64,000 bases of DNA from Paenibacillus sp. FSL K6-1096 (GCF_037977055.1 NZ_CP150274.1:2356001-2420000), one strand, 5' to 3'. Shown: positions 1 through 8,891, counted from the first letter of the stretch. The notes: a model not told the origin generated them from the sequence alone. Numbers and translations are program-made.

Positions 1-26
1 GTATAAGAATCTTATGCTGTGATACT

Positions 27-64
27 AAAAAGGACTTCAGCAGAAACAGCCTGAAGTCCTTTTT
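27..64 (-). terminator. Intrinsic terminator after the S41-like lipoprotein gene
   Basis: A 14-bp perfect inverted repeat (27-40 and 51-64, loop cagaaacagc) has an A-run at one end and a T-run at the other, so it can stop transcription in either direction. It lies just past the stop codon of the leftward lipoprotein gene. Confidence 0.85.
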
Positions 65-71
65 AATACGG

Positions 72-1289
72 TTATTCCTCTTCCAAAGCCCTTCCCAGCA
101 CCGGGTCGCTTCCCCGCTCATAATCCCCCATGGTGAAGGCCACAGGGATATCCGGTAACAGCGCATCGGCGGTTGTGTCGGACAGATGAAATTCCTTGGT
201 ACTGTAGCTAATCATAAATCCGGTATCCGGCAGTGCCAGTGGCAGAATTTCGCCAGCGCTATTAGGACTGCTCTCGGTAGGCTCCCCGACAAGAACAGCT
301 TCAAGAGAGGCCTGTAGGGAGATGGCATTGATAATCGCTGAGGAAGCCGTATTCCTGCCAATCAGCACATATACATTTTTATGAAGACGGTTAATAGAGG
401 ACAGCTCCTCGATCAAGGGATCGAGCACCCGGGAATCCCCTCCCGGATTGGCCCTTAGATCAATGATCACCTTCCCGACGGTTTCACTCCTGATTGCTGT
501 CCTTATATCCTCTTGAAAGGCCTGCAAGCTGTATGCTGCATCCTCCGCACAAACGTTATACGCAATGTACAGAGCCTTGTCTGCGGCCAGATACTCCAGC
601 CCGTAATTAGACCCTCTGAATTTATCGTAATAAGGATTGCCCACGTGGGGGATTTGAAGCCCGGCCATGTATTGCTCGGGAGACACGGGTTGGACGGAAA
701 CCTTGGTTTCCTGTGAGGCTTTATGCTGAAACGTCAATTCCATGTGCTGTTTATCCGTAACAATATCCAGGCCGTGCAGGATGGAGGGATAGAGGATGTA
801 GGTAGGCACCTTGGATTGCAGGCCCTGGATATTTTCATGCGAAATCACACCCTCCAGCTTCTGAATAATTTCAGGTGCCGGCGTATCATCAATCTTAGTT
901 AATTTCATAAAAAAGGTATCGGTATACGCTGGAACAGCGCCGGTGACATATAAATCTCCCTGTTCCATATAGAAATTAAAGGGCAGCACATCTTCATTCT
1001 TAAGCTGTAATGCTGTATGTAACTGCCCGATGGAGGCGATTGCCCGAGATAAATCCACAAAAATTTGATCATCATTATCGTATTTCGGCAGATTGGAGAG
1101 AATCTGATCAATAGCGTGCGTAAAGTCCTCAGACCGTGCTGAATTTGTAATCAGACCAATGTCTTTGTTAAGCATCTCTGACTTAACGTACTCCAGATCG
1201 GATTTCCATGCCGGATTAATTTGTTGCTGGCTACACGAAACAAGGAATAATAGGGATAAGGAGCAGAGTATAGAATAGAGCTTCTTCAT
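72..1289 (-). CDS. Lipoprotein with S41 peptidase-like domain
   Basis: Predicted membrane-anchored lipoprotein of 405 residues. The chosen ATG (start 1289) gives MKKLYS and is preceded by a GAGAAGG ribosome site; the ATG seven codons upstream lacks one. Residues 1-19 form a signal peptide ending in the lipobox LVSC, so Cys19 should be lipidated. The C-terminal half has tail-specific protease features: an NPGGDSRV stretch, then GRNTASSAI, which holds the likely nucleophilic Ser, then EAVLVGEPTESS. In active family members a Lys normally sits where this protein has the Glu of EAVLVG, so catalysis may be lost or altered (inference). The N-terminal 200 residues are not recognised. It is a single gene with its own terminator and no obvious functional partner. 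Confidence 0.75.
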   Translation of the reverse strand: MKKLYSILCSLSLLFLVSCSQQQINPAWKSDLEYVKSEMLNKDIGLITNSARSEDFTHAIDQILSNLPKYDNDDQIFVDLSRAIASIGQLHTALQLKNEDVLPFNFYMEQGDLYVTGAVPAYTDTFFMKLTKIDDTPAPEIIQKLEGVISHENIQGLQSKVPTYILYPSILHGLDIVTDKQHMELTFQHKASQETKVSVQPVSPEQYMAGLQIPHVGNPYYDKFRGSNYGLEYLAADKALYIAYNVCAEDAAYSLQAFQEDIRTAIRSETVGKVIIDLRANPGGDSRVLDPLIEELSSINRLHKNVYVLIGRNTASSAIINAISLQASLEAVLVGEPTESSPNSAGEILPLALPDTGFMISYSTKEFHLSDTTADALLPDIPVAFTMGDYERGSDPVLGRALEEE

Positions 1290-1420
1290 ATGTACCTTCT
1301 CATCTGACAAAAGTGTTCCTTCTCCAAAATCTGTTCCTCCTTATAATAGATTGTTACCTTAACAAGGATAACCAGATTGCCACTTTTTTCTCAACCACAA
1401 AATTAATACAACCAAAACAA

Positions 1421-1460
1421 ACAGGGAGCATCCCCACCGAAACGGCCGGAACACTCCCTG
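1421..1460 (-). terminator. Probable gpmA terminator
   Basis: On the minus strand CAGGGAG (1454-1460) pairs with CTCCCTG (1422-1428), with a partly paired interior and a following TTTGTTTTGG tail. It lies about 40 bp after the gpmA stop. Confidence 0.6.
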
Positions 1461-1498
1461 CTTTAAAACCTGCTAAATTATATATGACTCTGCCCCTG

Positions 1499-2248
1499 CT
1501 ACTCCGTAACCTTACTCTGATTCGCCACCTCACGCGCCTTCTGCTGCACCTCTTCGGGTTCGCCGAGGTAGAAGCGGCTGAGCGGCTTCACATCGTCGTC
1601 GAGCTTGTAGACGAGCGGGACGCCGGTCGGGATGTTGAGGTCGAGCAGCGCGGTCTCGTCGATGTCCTCCATGTACTTAATCAAGGCCCGCAGCGTGTTG
1701 CCGTGCGCCGAGATCAGCACCCGCTCCTTCTTGCGGATCAGCGGGACAATCCGGTTGGCCCAGAAGTCGCCGACCCGGTGAACGGTGTCCTCCAGGCTCT
1801 CCCCGTGCGGAATGTCGCCCGGCCGGACCTCCTTGTAGCGGATATCATGTCTGGGATAACGCGGGTCATCCGACTCCAGCTGCGGGGGCCGGACGGAGAG
1901 GCTGCGCCGCCAGATATGGAGCTGCTCCTCGCCGTATTTCAGCGCAGTCTCGCTCTTGCTGAGGCCCTGCAGCGCCCCGTAATGGCGCTCATTCAGCTTC
2001 CACGACTTCTGCACCGGAATCCACAGCAGGTCCATCTCATCCAGGATATAGTTCAGCGTCTTGATCGAACGCTTCAGCACCGAGGCGAACGCAAGATCGA
2101 AGGTGTATCCGTTCTCCTTCAGCAGCCGGCCCGCTTTCTTGGCCTCCTCCACGCCCTTCTCCGTCAGATCGGGATCACTCCAGCCCGTAAACAGATTCTG
2201 CCGGTTATATTCACTCTCTCCATGCCGTATCAGAACGATTTCGTACAT
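1499..2248 (-). CDS. gpmA: 2,3-bisphosphoglycerate-dependent phosphoglycerate mutase
   Basis: Cytosolic glycolytic enzyme interconverting 3- and 2-phosphoglycerate. The 249-residue protein starts MYEIVLIRHGESEYN, with the phospho-accepting His in RHGE at the N terminus. The substrate loop LNERHYGALQGLSKSE and the second catalytic His in ISAHGNTLRAL are present. Length is normal for the dPGM family. The reading frame stays open upstream, but the ATG at 2248 has a strong AAGGAGAG site seven bases before it and begins exactly where the family begins. Single gene with its own promoter and terminator. Confidence 0.96.
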   Translation of the reverse strand: MYEIVLIRHGESEYNRQNLFTGWSDPDLTEKGVEEAKKAGRLLKENGYTFDLAFASVLKRSIKTLNYILDEMDLLWIPVQKSWKLNERHYGALQGLSKSETALKYGEEQLHIWRRSLSVRPPQLESDDPRYPRHDIRYKEVRPGDIPHGESLEDTVHRVGDFWANRIVPLIRKKERVLISAHGNTLRALIKYMEDIDETALLDLNIPTGVPLVYKLDDDVKPLSRFYLGEPEEVQQKAREVANQSKVTE

Positions 2249-2300
2249 AAGCTCTCTCCTTCTCCCGTATATAAGTGTATATTGCGCGGTGCTTTCCTTT

Positions 2301-2329
2301 ATTGTGTCACAGAGCGGGGCCCGCTTCAA
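2301..2329 (-). promoter_or_regulatory. Candidate sigma-A promoter of gpmA
   Basis: On the minus strand TTGAAG (2324-2329) and CACAAT (2301-2306) are 17 bp apart and about 50 bp upstream of the gpmA start. The spacer contains the inverted repeat AGCGGG-G-CCCGCT, which could be an operator. Confidence 0.4.
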
Positions 2330-2554
2330 CTTCACGACCGTCCTGCCGCTCCAATGCGATGTACTCACCCCGGCAAGCCGGATTTCACCCGTTGAACGGG
2401 CCCATCCCCAGCTGTGCTGGACACCTTGCGGACACATGCGCTTAAGCCGGCCCATACGCCGCCATTCAGGCCCCAATCCGCCTGATAACGGCCACTGAGT
2501 CCGCAGCGGGCGGAAGTAGTGCTTTTTTCGCAAAATAAGGTCCTCTCAGTCCGC

Positions 2555-2617
2555 ATAGCACACATTGTCACATCTAGCACATACAGCACTCATAGCACCT
2601 ATAGCACACCCAGCACA
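2555..2617. repeat. Degenerate 9-bp tandem repeat
   Basis: Five successive 9-mers at 2573-2617 read TCTAGCACA, TACAGCACT, CATAGCACC, TATAGCACA and CCCAGCACA, sharing an AGCAC core. Poorer copies extend back to about 2555. The run ends 11 bp from the AraC stop codon. Confidence 0.7.
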
Positions 2618-2628
2618 ACTCCCCCGCT

Positions 2629-3414
2629 TCAGCGGATCTCCGACGGGCTCTTCCCGGTGTGCTGCTTGAACTGGCGGCTGAAGAAGAAAATATCCCGGTA
2701 GCCGAGCGCATCCGCCACCTCTGTGACGTTCATGCCCGCGTACAGCAGCAGATGCTGGGCCCGTTCAATCCGTGCGCGGATCACATAGGACTGGACCGAG
2801 GAGCCGGTAATCTCCTTGAACTTGATCGAGAAATAGCGCGGGGACAGCCCCGCCCGGGAGGCCAGATCCTCAACCCGGTGGGCCGCGCCGGGATGCTGGC
2901 TGACATAGTTCGCTACCTCATGGATCACCTCGGCGAGCTGGTTGCTGACATGGCGCTCCACCGGCACCACCTGATCCTGCCGCAGCAGATGGATCATGAG
3001 CTGCTTCAGAATCAGCCGGCCCTCCTCCTCCGCAGCATAAGTCTGCACCAGGAACAGACGGACATAACGGGCCAGCAGATGCTCGAACTCCACCGTCTCG
3101 GTCAGCTCATGGTAGGGGGCCGGAAGCTCCGTGACCGCCTCTGTCACATCGAAGTGGATATATGTAATGACTAGCGGTTTTTGCGGGTTATGTGTCGCGC
3201 TGGTATAATCACCCGGCCGGAACAGGAAGCAGCTTCCCTTCCCCACCTGATAGGGCTCCCCGTTGCGCACAACCGTGCCCTCCCCGCTCCAGACATAGAA
3301 CAAGTCATAATTTTGCAGCGGCTTCTCTCTTTTCTGCCACTTCCAGCCGGGTTCACAGACAATCTTCGCCAGGGCCGGGAGGATGACAAAAGAGGATGGC
3401 GATGCATGAAGCAT
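2629..3414 (-). CDS. AraC-family transcriptional regulator with cupin-like sensor
   Basis: One-component DNA-binding regulator of 261 residues. Residues about 10-115 look like the AraC cupin sensor (WSGEGTVVRNGEPY, GSCFLFRPGDY, YIHFDV). Residues about 160-260 carry two helix-turn-helix motifs ending in the signature ALGYRDIFFFSRQFKQHTG. The ATG has a GGAGGG site six bases upstream. It is divergent from the aminotransferase gene across a 258-bp gap; the effector is unknown. A short GCGGA-AAG-TCCGC inverted repeat (3437-3449) lies in its leader. Confidence 0.9.
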   Translation of the reverse strand: MLHASPSSFVILPALAKIVCEPGWKWQKREKPLQNYDLFYVWSGEGTVVRNGEPYQVGKGSCFLFRPGDYTSATHNPQKPLVITYIHFDVTEAVTELPAPYHELTETVEFEHLLARYVRLFLVQTYAAEEEGRLILKQLMIHLLRQDQVVPVERHVSNQLAEVIHEVANYVSQHPGAAHRVEDLASRAGLSPRYFSIKFKEITGSSVQSYVIRARIERAQHLLLYAGMNVTEVADALGYRDIFFFSRQFKQHTGKSPSEIR

Positions 3415-3590
3415 ATCGTTCCCTCCTAAACTTGATGCGGAAAGTCCGCTCCTTCTAGTATAACGGTATAGTTAAAGTGTACGCTTACTTTTCATAATAC
3501 CTTGTCCGCTTCCTATTTGTACATCTTCCCCTGCATACCTGCCCTCTATCAGGCTTCTGCAAAAGTATTTATGAAAAGACAGCATTCTTC

Positions 3591-3619
3591 GTGACGGCGG
3601 CAATCGGCGATGTTATAAT
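3591..3619 (+). promoter_or_regulatory. Sigma-A promoter of the aminotransferase gene
   Basis: GTGACG (3591-3596), 17-bp spacer, perfect TATAAT (3614-3619). Predicted transcription start is near 3626, about 45 bp before the start codon. Confidence 0.65.
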
Positions 3620-3672
3620 GTTAGGCAATGTTAACGTATCTATCCCAGAAGAATACCGGAAGGATGAAACTG

Positions 3673-4974
3673 ATGAATCCACTGGCTGGACAATTGAATG
3701 ACAGCATTAAGGCAGGCAATGAACATGTGTACGATATGCTCTCTAGTCTTGGTAAAGCGATCTACTTCCCCAAAGAGGGAATCTTGAGCCAGTCCGCAGA
3801 AGCAGCGGCTCATGCCAAAAAGTATAATGCGACCATCGGGATTGCTACCGAGCACGGGATGCCGATGCATCTTGATGTGATTCAGAATAAGCTATCCGCC
3901 TTCAGCCCCAAGGACCTGTACGGTTACGCGCCTCCGGCGGGCAAGCCTGAGCTGCGCTCGGTCTGGCGGGAGAAGATGATCCGCGAGAATCCGTCGCTCG
4001 AAGGCAAGTCCATCAGCAATCCGGTGGTCACGAACGCGCTGACCCACGGGCTGAGCATCGTTGCCGATCTGTTCGCAGAGCCAGGGGACGCCGTCATCTA
4101 TCCGGACAAAAACTGGGAGAACTACGAGCTGACCTTCGGCATCCGCCGTCTGACCGAGACGGTGAATTACCCGCTGTTCAACGAAGACATGAGCTTCAAC
4201 AGCGAGGGGCTGCTGGATGCCCTGCTGGCGCAGAAGGAGCGCGGCAAGGCGATTGTGCTGCTGAACTTCCCGAACAACCCTACCGGCTATACACCAGGGC
4301 TTAAGGAAGGCGAAGCCATTGTCGCCGCCATTGCGCGCGCCGCAGAGGAAGGCATCAATGTGGTGGTGGTGAGCGATGATGCTTATTTCGGACTCTTTTT
4401 CGAGGAGTCGCTGAAGGAATCGCTGTTCGGCAAGCTGGCGAACCTGCATCCGCGCGTGCTGGCCGTTAAGATTGACGGAGCCACCAAAGAGGAATTCGTC
4501 TGGGGCTTCCGCGTCGGCTTCATCACTTACGCTTCGGAGAACAAGGAGCTGCTGGCCGCGCTGGAGCAGAAGACACTCGGCATTATCCGGGCAACCATCT
4601 CCAGCGGAGCGCATCCTTCGCAGACCTTCGTGCTGGACGCTCTGAAGTCGCCGGAATTCGCCGCCCAGAAGGAAGAGAAGTTCCAGATCATGAAGGGCCG
4701 GGCCAACAAGGTGAAGGCGCTGCTGGACAGCGGCAAATACGGCGATGACGTATGGACCTATTATCCGTTCAACTCCGGGTATTTCATGTGCCTGAAGCTG
4801 CTGACCGTGCCTGCTGAGGAGCTGCGGCTGCACCTGATCCACACCTACGGGCTGGGGACCATCGCTCTCGGCGACAGCGATCTGCGCATCGCCTTCTCCT
4901 GTATCGAGGAAGATCAGCTGGAAGAGCTGTTCGATCTGGTCTACGCGGGCATCCGCGATTTGGAGAAGGCCTGA
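3673..4974 (+). CDS. PLP-dependent class I/II aminotransferase
   Basis: Cytosolic fold-type I aminotransferase of 433 residues. The ATG at 3673 (MNPLAGQLNDS) is favoured because GGAAGG sits nine bases upstream; an ATG at 3664 is too close to it. Family features include APPAGKPELR near the N terminus, NFPNNPTGY, the VVVSDDAYFG aspartate that contacts the pyridine nitrogen, and DGATKEEF, in which Lys272 should form the Schiff base, followed by GFRVGF with the substrate-carboxylate Arg. The substrate cannot be told from sequence. It is a single gene between its own promoter and a strong terminator, divergent from an AraC regulator that may control it (inference from position). Confidence 0.88.
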   Translation: MNPLAGQLNDSIKAGNEHVYDMLSSLGKAIYFPKEGILSQSAEAAAHAKKYNATIGIATEHGMPMHLDVIQNKLSAFSPKDLYGYAPPAGKPELRSVWREKMIRENPSLEGKSISNPVVTNALTHGLSIVADLFAEPGDAVIYPDKNWENYELTFGIRRLTETVNYPLFNEDMSFNSEGLLDALLAQKERGKAIVLLNFPNNPTGYTPGLKEGEAIVAAIARAAEEGINVVVVSDDAYFGLFFEESLKESLFGKLANLHPRVLAVKIDGATKEEFVWGFRVGFITYASENKELLAALEQKTLGIIRATISSGAHPSQTFVLDALKSPEFAAQKEEKFQIMKGRANKVKALLDSGKYGDDVWTYYPFNSGYFMCLKLLTVPAEELRLHLIHTYGLGTIALGDSDLRIAFSCIEEDQLEELFDLVYAGIRDLEKA

Positions 4975-4997
4975 TTCCCTATTGTTACGTGTATTCA

Positions 4998-5028
4998 TCA
5001 GCCCCCGGACGGGGGGCTGATTTTTTTT
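4998..5028 (+). terminator. Intrinsic terminator of the aminotransferase gene
   Basis: TCAGCCCCC (4998-5006) pairs with GGGGGCTGA (5012-5020), followed by eight T residues. Confidence 0.92.
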
Positions 5029-5126
5029 GAGCAGAGCTGCGGCATTGGCCTATACACGTTCTTCCCCCCGCACATACAATACGATGTACTCAAGTACAAC
5101 AACTCACACGCGAAAGGGGAATGAAC

Positions 5127-5237
5127 ATGAGCGAAGAAGTTAGAGGCGGATATGGATACGGTCCTTTCACAAGTACAGGTGCTATCCTGGTTCTCTTCAT
5201 CCTGCTGGTTATCATCAGCCGTTCACTGTTTGTCTAA
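5127..5237 (+). CDS. YjcZ-like sporulation-type small membrane protein
   Basis: A 36-residue protein. The N-terminal MSEEVRGGYGYGPF is glycine/tyrosine-rich and is followed by one hydrophobic helix (AILVLFILLVII) and a short SRSLFV tail. This layout matches the YjcZ/YuzC family of tiny sporulation-associated proteins in Bacillales; the family call rests on pattern. An AAGGGGA ribosome site ends six bases before the ATG at 5127; the ATG at 5121 directly abuts that site and is unlikely. It is flanked by terminators on both sides and is probably transcribed alone. No recognisable sporulation sigma promoter was found. Confidence 0.72.
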   Translation: MSEEVRGGYGYGPFTSTGAILVLFILLVIISRSLFV

Positions 5238-5351
5238 TCGGGAATAACCCCGGGAGGGAGCCCCGTGCTCTCTCCGCTCTACGTGTTACAGCATTCCCTG
5301 CTCCACCGGATATGAAGAGAGGAATTCTCTTTTATTTAAAAAATGAATGAC

Positions 5352-5395
5352 AAAGGCCTCACGCCTCTGCGGCTGCAGAGCGGAGGCCTTTTGTT
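5352..5395. terminator. Bidirectional terminator between yjcZ-like and ecsB
   Basis: AAAGGCCTC and CTCTGC pair with GCAGAG and GAGGCCTTT around a GGCT loop, with a T-run on the right and A residues on the left. It can end transcription of the rightward small gene and of the leftward ecsB operon. Confidence 0.85.
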
Positions 5396-5401
5396 ATGGG
5401 C

Positions 5402-6622
5402 TTACAGGTCGTCCTCATCCGCACGCGCTTCCCTGCGGACGGCTGCGGCTCTGAACAGATACGCCAGCAGAAGCCCGCAGGCGAAGGTTCCAAGGACCGG
5501 CACCAGCCGCTCTCCAAGCTGAAGCAGGAAGGGCAGCCCGGTCAGCAGGGCCAGCACCAGGTGGCACCGGAACACCAACCGGATCGTCTCCCGGCCCTTG
5601 CTGCCTTCCGGCAGCGGGTACACCGTCAGCCAGAAGGATTCGCTGTGCAGCTTGCGCAGCGCCGTCAGCTGAACGCCCATCAGGAAGAGGAAGACCAGAT
5701 AAATGCCGCTGGCGAGATAGCTGTCCCGGGTCATCCAGACCAGGAACAGGTCCAGCAGGGCAATCCGCAGAACGATGCCGAAGATGTCGCCGCGGGCGAA
5801 GCTTTTGGTTAAGAGGAACCGGTAGGCCGTATCCCGCGCCCAGCTTATGCCGCTGCCCCACTTGGACAGATACCGCCGGGCATATACCCGCTGTTCGCGC
5901 CCGGGGATATCGACGAACCAGCCGAGGACCATCAGCGCCCGGGTCCCCTGATTCTTCTCCATCGCGATCAGGCGCTCCCAGGCTACCGCGTGACGGCCGG
6001 GTACAGCCAGCGCCGCAACATAGGCGGCCCCGAGAATCAGGATGAAGATCAGGGCGCGGACCGGCGGGTGCCAGAACCAGGCGAAGACCATCAGCCCGCC
6101 CACCGCCCAGCGCAGCAGGGTATACCCTGCCGCAGCCGGCCGCGAGAGCATCGCTGTCTCCCGCCATAGCCCGTAGCTGGCGAGCAGCTTGACCAGAACC
6201 AGCACCAGCAGGGTGGCCAGCAGACCCTTGGGCGACACATCAGTGCGTATGTACAGCGGCCATAATGTAATGAGAACAAAGGCCAGACGCAGAATCTTCC
6301 ACACATTGCCGCTTACCCAGGACGGAGCGAAATATTCTCTCATCCGGTGGCCCTGCGGCAGCAGGAAGATCGTATCCGGGGTCTGCAGATACGTCCGGAA
6401 GCTGCTGTGCACCGCTGCAGGCATCAGCAGAACGAACATAATCCAGCGGATGGGCAGGCCGGCCGGAATATCGCGCAGCAGCGCCGTGTACCAGGCGGAG
6501 AACATAATCAGCACCAGCAGGAACACCATGGCTACCCCGCTCTGGATAATGTATCCGATATAAGGGATCAGGCTGCCTGTGAACCGGCTGCGCCGCTGCC
6601 GGCGCAGCTCCTTCAAATCCAT
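5402..6622 (-). CDS. ecsB: ABC transporter permease, EcsB type
   Basis: Integral membrane subunit of the Ecs ABC exporter. The 406-residue protein has many hydrophobic helices, and its N terminus MDLKELRRQRRSRF plus an early segment with SAWYTALLRDIP is typical of EcsB. In Bacillus, loss of Ecs affects secretion and regulated intramembrane proteolysis; transfer of that role here is inference. The ATG at 6622 follows a GGGAGGG site and sits one base after the ecsA stop, so translation is probably coupled. Upstream in-frame codons overlap ecsA and lack a ribosome site. Confidence 0.88.
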   Translation of the reverse strand: MDLKELRRQRRSRFTGSLIPYIGYIIQSGVAMVFLLVLIMFSAWYTALLRDIPAGLPIRWIMFVLLMPAAVHSSFRTYLQTPDTIFLLPQGHRMREYFAPSWVSGNVWKILRLAFVLITLWPLYIRTDVSPKGLLATLLVLVLVKLLASYGLWRETAMLSRPAAAGYTLLRWAVGGLMVFAWFWHPPVRALIFILILGAAYVAALAVPGRHAVAWERLIAMEKNQGTRALMVLGWFVDIPGREQRVYARRYLSKWGSGISWARDTAYRFLLTKSFARGDIFGIVLRIALLDLFLVWMTRDSYLASGIYLVFLFLMGVQLTALRKLHSESFWLTVYPLPEGSKGRETIRLVFRCHLVLALLTGLPFLLQLGERLVPVLGTFACGLLLAYLFRAAAVRREARADEDDL

Positions 6623-6623
6623 A

Positions 6624-7370
6624 TCATTTCCCTCCCTGCACCAGCTCATAGAACAGCTGCTCCAGATTCAGGCCCGGCCGCCCGGCCTTCGCGGTCATCT
6701 CGGCGAGCGTCCCCTCCGCAATCACCCTGCCGCCGTGCAATACAATGAACCGGTCACAATAGTTCTCAATCGTGGAGAGGATATGCGAGCTGAGCAGAAT
6801 GGACGCCCCGGACCGCTTCAGATCAAGCATGAAATCCAGCAGGGAGCGGATGCCCAGCGGGTCCAGGCCGAGGAACGGCTCGTCGATCACATACAGGGCA
6901 GGACGCGCTACAAAAGCACACATAATCATGACCTTCTGCTTCATGCCCTTGGACAGATGGGAGGACAAGGTATCCATCTTGTCCTCCATATTGAAAAGTG
7001 CAGCCAGCTGGACAGTGCGCGACTCATAATCGCTGCGGTCCACACCGTAGGCTCTGGCGGTAAATTCCACATGCTCACGGACCGTCATTTCCTCATAGAG
7101 CAGTGGCGATTCCGGGACAAAAGACAACGCGCTGTGATAGCTCTCGGGGTCGCTGCTGCGTGTCTTGCCCTGTACGGTAATCTCGCCTTTATGCGGGGAC
7201 ATCAGCCCCAGGATATGCTTCATTGTGGTGCTCTTGCCCGCACCGTTCAGGCCGATCAGCCCGACCATCTCACCGGGCTGAACCTGCAGGCCGATGTCAT
7301 GCAGCACCGGCTTGTTCAGGCTGTAGCCTCCGCTGAGGCCCGTAATCTCCAATACAGGAGCTGTACTCAT
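6624..7370 (-). CDS. ecsA: ABC transporter ATP-binding protein, EcsA type
   Basis: ATPase subunit that energises EcsB. The 248-residue protein has Walker A GLNGAGKST (about residues 39-47), a Q-loop at FVPESPLLYEEMT, a variant signature LSKGMKQKV, Walker B LYVIDEP and the switch His in LLSSHIL. The variant signature is typical of EcsA-like exporters. It overlaps the helicase gene by four bases (ATGA) and is followed by ecsB after one base, so helicase-ecsA-ecsB forms one translationally coupled unit. Confidence 0.9.
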   Translation of the reverse strand: MSTAPVLEITGLSGGYSLNKPVLHDIGLQVQPGEMVGLIGLNGAGKSTTMKHILGLMSPHKGEITVQGKTRSSDPESYHSALSFVPESPLLYEEMTVREHVEFTARAYGVDRSDYESRTVQLAALFNMEDKMDTLSSHLSKGMKQKVMIMCAFVARPALYVIDEPFLGLDPLGIRSLLDFMLDLKRSGASILLSSHILSTIENYCDRFIVLHGGRVIAEGTLAEMTAKAGRPGLNLEQLFYELVQGGK

Positions 7371-8824
7371 TGACCGTCACCTCTCGGGGTTTTGTTCTTG
7401 AGCCATTTCGGGGCTCCTTTATTCTTGCGGTTCCTGTCCCGCTCCGCCTGGCTGCGGGCCTTGCCCCCGCCCCCGGGCCCTCCCGCCGCGCCGCGCGCGC
7501 CGGCGGCCTGTCCCGGCCGGTGCTGCTCACGCCGCACTGGCCCCTCACTGCGGGCAGCCGCTTCCCCCGGCTGCCCGGCCGGCAAGCCTCCGGCCCCTCC
7601 GGCGGCTGTGCCAGCCGCCGAGATCCGCGCCTGCGGCTTGCCGGAGCGCGGCGCAGGTCCGCCGCCGCCCCTAAGCCCGGCGCGCTCGCCCTGCTGCAGC
7701 GCCTGGCCGAAGGCCATCTCCCGCTCGTCCAGCTGGATATCCAGCTCGCGGGCGAATTTGCGCATGATGAACGTCTGCTGCTCCGTAACGATCGTTACGG
7801 ACAGCCCGCGCTTGCCCATGCGCCCGGTCCGTCCGGCACGGTGGACATAGTGCTCGGAGTCGAAGGCCGGATCGAAGCTGACGACCAGCGTCAGCTTCTC
7901 AATGTCCAGACCGCGCGCCGCCACGTCGCTGGCGACCAGCACCTTGAACTTGCCGTCCCGGAAGCGGGCCAGCACGCTCGCGCGCGTCACCTTATCCGCA
8001 TCGCCGTACAGTGCAGCGGCCGGCAGCCCCAGATGGTTCAGCTTGGCCGTTACCTCGGCAATCGTCTCGGTGGCGTTGACGAAGACAATCGCCCGCTCCG
8101 GCTTATAATGACGGAGGACCCGGCGCAGCATGTCGATCTTGTTCCGTTCCTCGCACACGACGTAGTGATGCTCCAGGCTCTGGGCCGTCATCATGCCGGG
8201 ATCGATGCCGACCTCGGCCGGATTCTTCATCTCCCGGCTGGCCAGCAGCCGGGTCTCCGGGCCGATCGTGGCCGACAGCATGACCAATTGCCGGGTGCGC
8301 AGTGCGCTGCTGACGATCTTCGTCACTTCACCGGCGCCGCTGAGCTGGAACATCTGATCTGCCTCATCGAGCACAATCGTAGTCACCTCATGCATCTTCA
8401 GCTTGCGCAGCCCGATCAGCTCCCTCACGCGTCCCGGTGTGCCTACCACCAGGTGAGGGTGCTCCCGCAGCTTGTCAATCTGGCGCTTAATCGCCGCCCC
8501 GCCGATCAGCCCCATGGCCCGGATACCGCGGTGCGCCCCGTAGCGCTCCGCCTCGCGGAGAATCTGCATCGCCAGCTCCTGGGTCGGGGCCAGGACCAGC
8601 TTCTGCAGGGAGCGCTGGTCCGGGTTAATCCCTTGCAGCAGCGGCAGCAGGTAAGCCAGCGTCTTGCCTGTGCCTGTCTGGGATGCGGCCAGAACATCTC
8701 TTCCTTCCAGCAGAAGCGGAATCGTCTGCTCCTGTACAGGGGATGGTTCGGTAATGCCGAATTCAGACAACCGGGCAGCAAGGTCCTCCTGGATGCCGAT
8801 CGCCGCAAAAGAAGCTTTATTCAT
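7367..8824 (-). CDS. DEAD-box ATP-dependent RNA helicase
   Basis: RNA-remodelling ATPase of 485 residues. Motifs in order: Q-motif region GITEPSPVQEQTI, motif I ASQTGTGKT, PTQELA, TPGR, DEAD box VLDEADQM, SAT in MLSATIG, FVNATETI, ASDVAARGLDI and HRAGRTGRMG. The last about 110 residues form a low-complexity Gly/Ala/Arg/Gln tail, presumably an RNA-binding extension. First gene of a coupled operon with ecsAB, an association I do not know a reason for. Own promoter at 8863-8891. The CshA/CshB-like group fits but the exact orthologue is uncertain. Confidence 0.93.
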   Translation of the reverse strand: MNKASFAAIGIQEDLAARLSEFGITEPSPVQEQTIPLLLEGRDVLAASQTGTGKTLAYLLPLLQGINPDQRSLQKLVLAPTQELAMQILREAERYGAHRGIRAMGLIGGAAIKRQIDKLREHPHLVVGTPGRVRELIGLRKLKMHEVTTIVLDEADQMFQLSGAGEVTKIVSSALRTRQLVMLSATIGPETRLLASREMKNPAEVGIDPGMMTAQSLEHHYVVCEERNKIDMLRRVLRHYKPERAIVFVNATETIAEVTAKLNHLGLPAAALYGDADKVTRASVLARFRDGKFKVLVASDVAARGLDIEKLTLVVSFDPAFDSEHYVHRAGRTGRMGKRGLSVTIVTEQQTFIMRKFARELDIQLDEREMAFGQALQQGERAGLRGGGGPAPRSGKPQARISAAGTAAGGAGGLPAGQPGEAAARSEGPVRREQHRPGQAAGARGAAGGPGGGGKARSQAERDRNRKNKGAPKWLKNKTPRGDGQ

Positions 8825-8862
8825 AATAGGGTTTCATCCTTTACACTTAATATAATATGTTC

Positions 8863-8891
8863 ATTATATGCCAAAAAGGCCTCTCCACCAA
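8863..8891 (-). promoter_or_regulatory. Promoter of the helicase-ecsAB operon
   Basis: Minus strand TTGGTG (8886-8891), 17 bp, perfect TATAAT (8863-8868). The -35 element lies inside the terminator hairpin of the upstream SDR gene. Confidence 0.6.

Larger units (their letters stand above)
2249..2628. other. Intergenic region between gpmA and the AraC gene
   Basis: This 380-bp gap holds the gpmA promoter (2301-2329) and a run of degenerate 9-bp repeats (2555-2617). I see no convincing small gene or RNA gene. Several open frames cross it, but none has a ribosome site or recognisable protein. Confidence 0.6.

Noticed and set aside
2520..2545. Another copy of the 51-bp repeat (CTTTTTTCGCAAAAT)
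   Set aside because: Only the T-run and TCGCA match; the flanks do not align with the unit.
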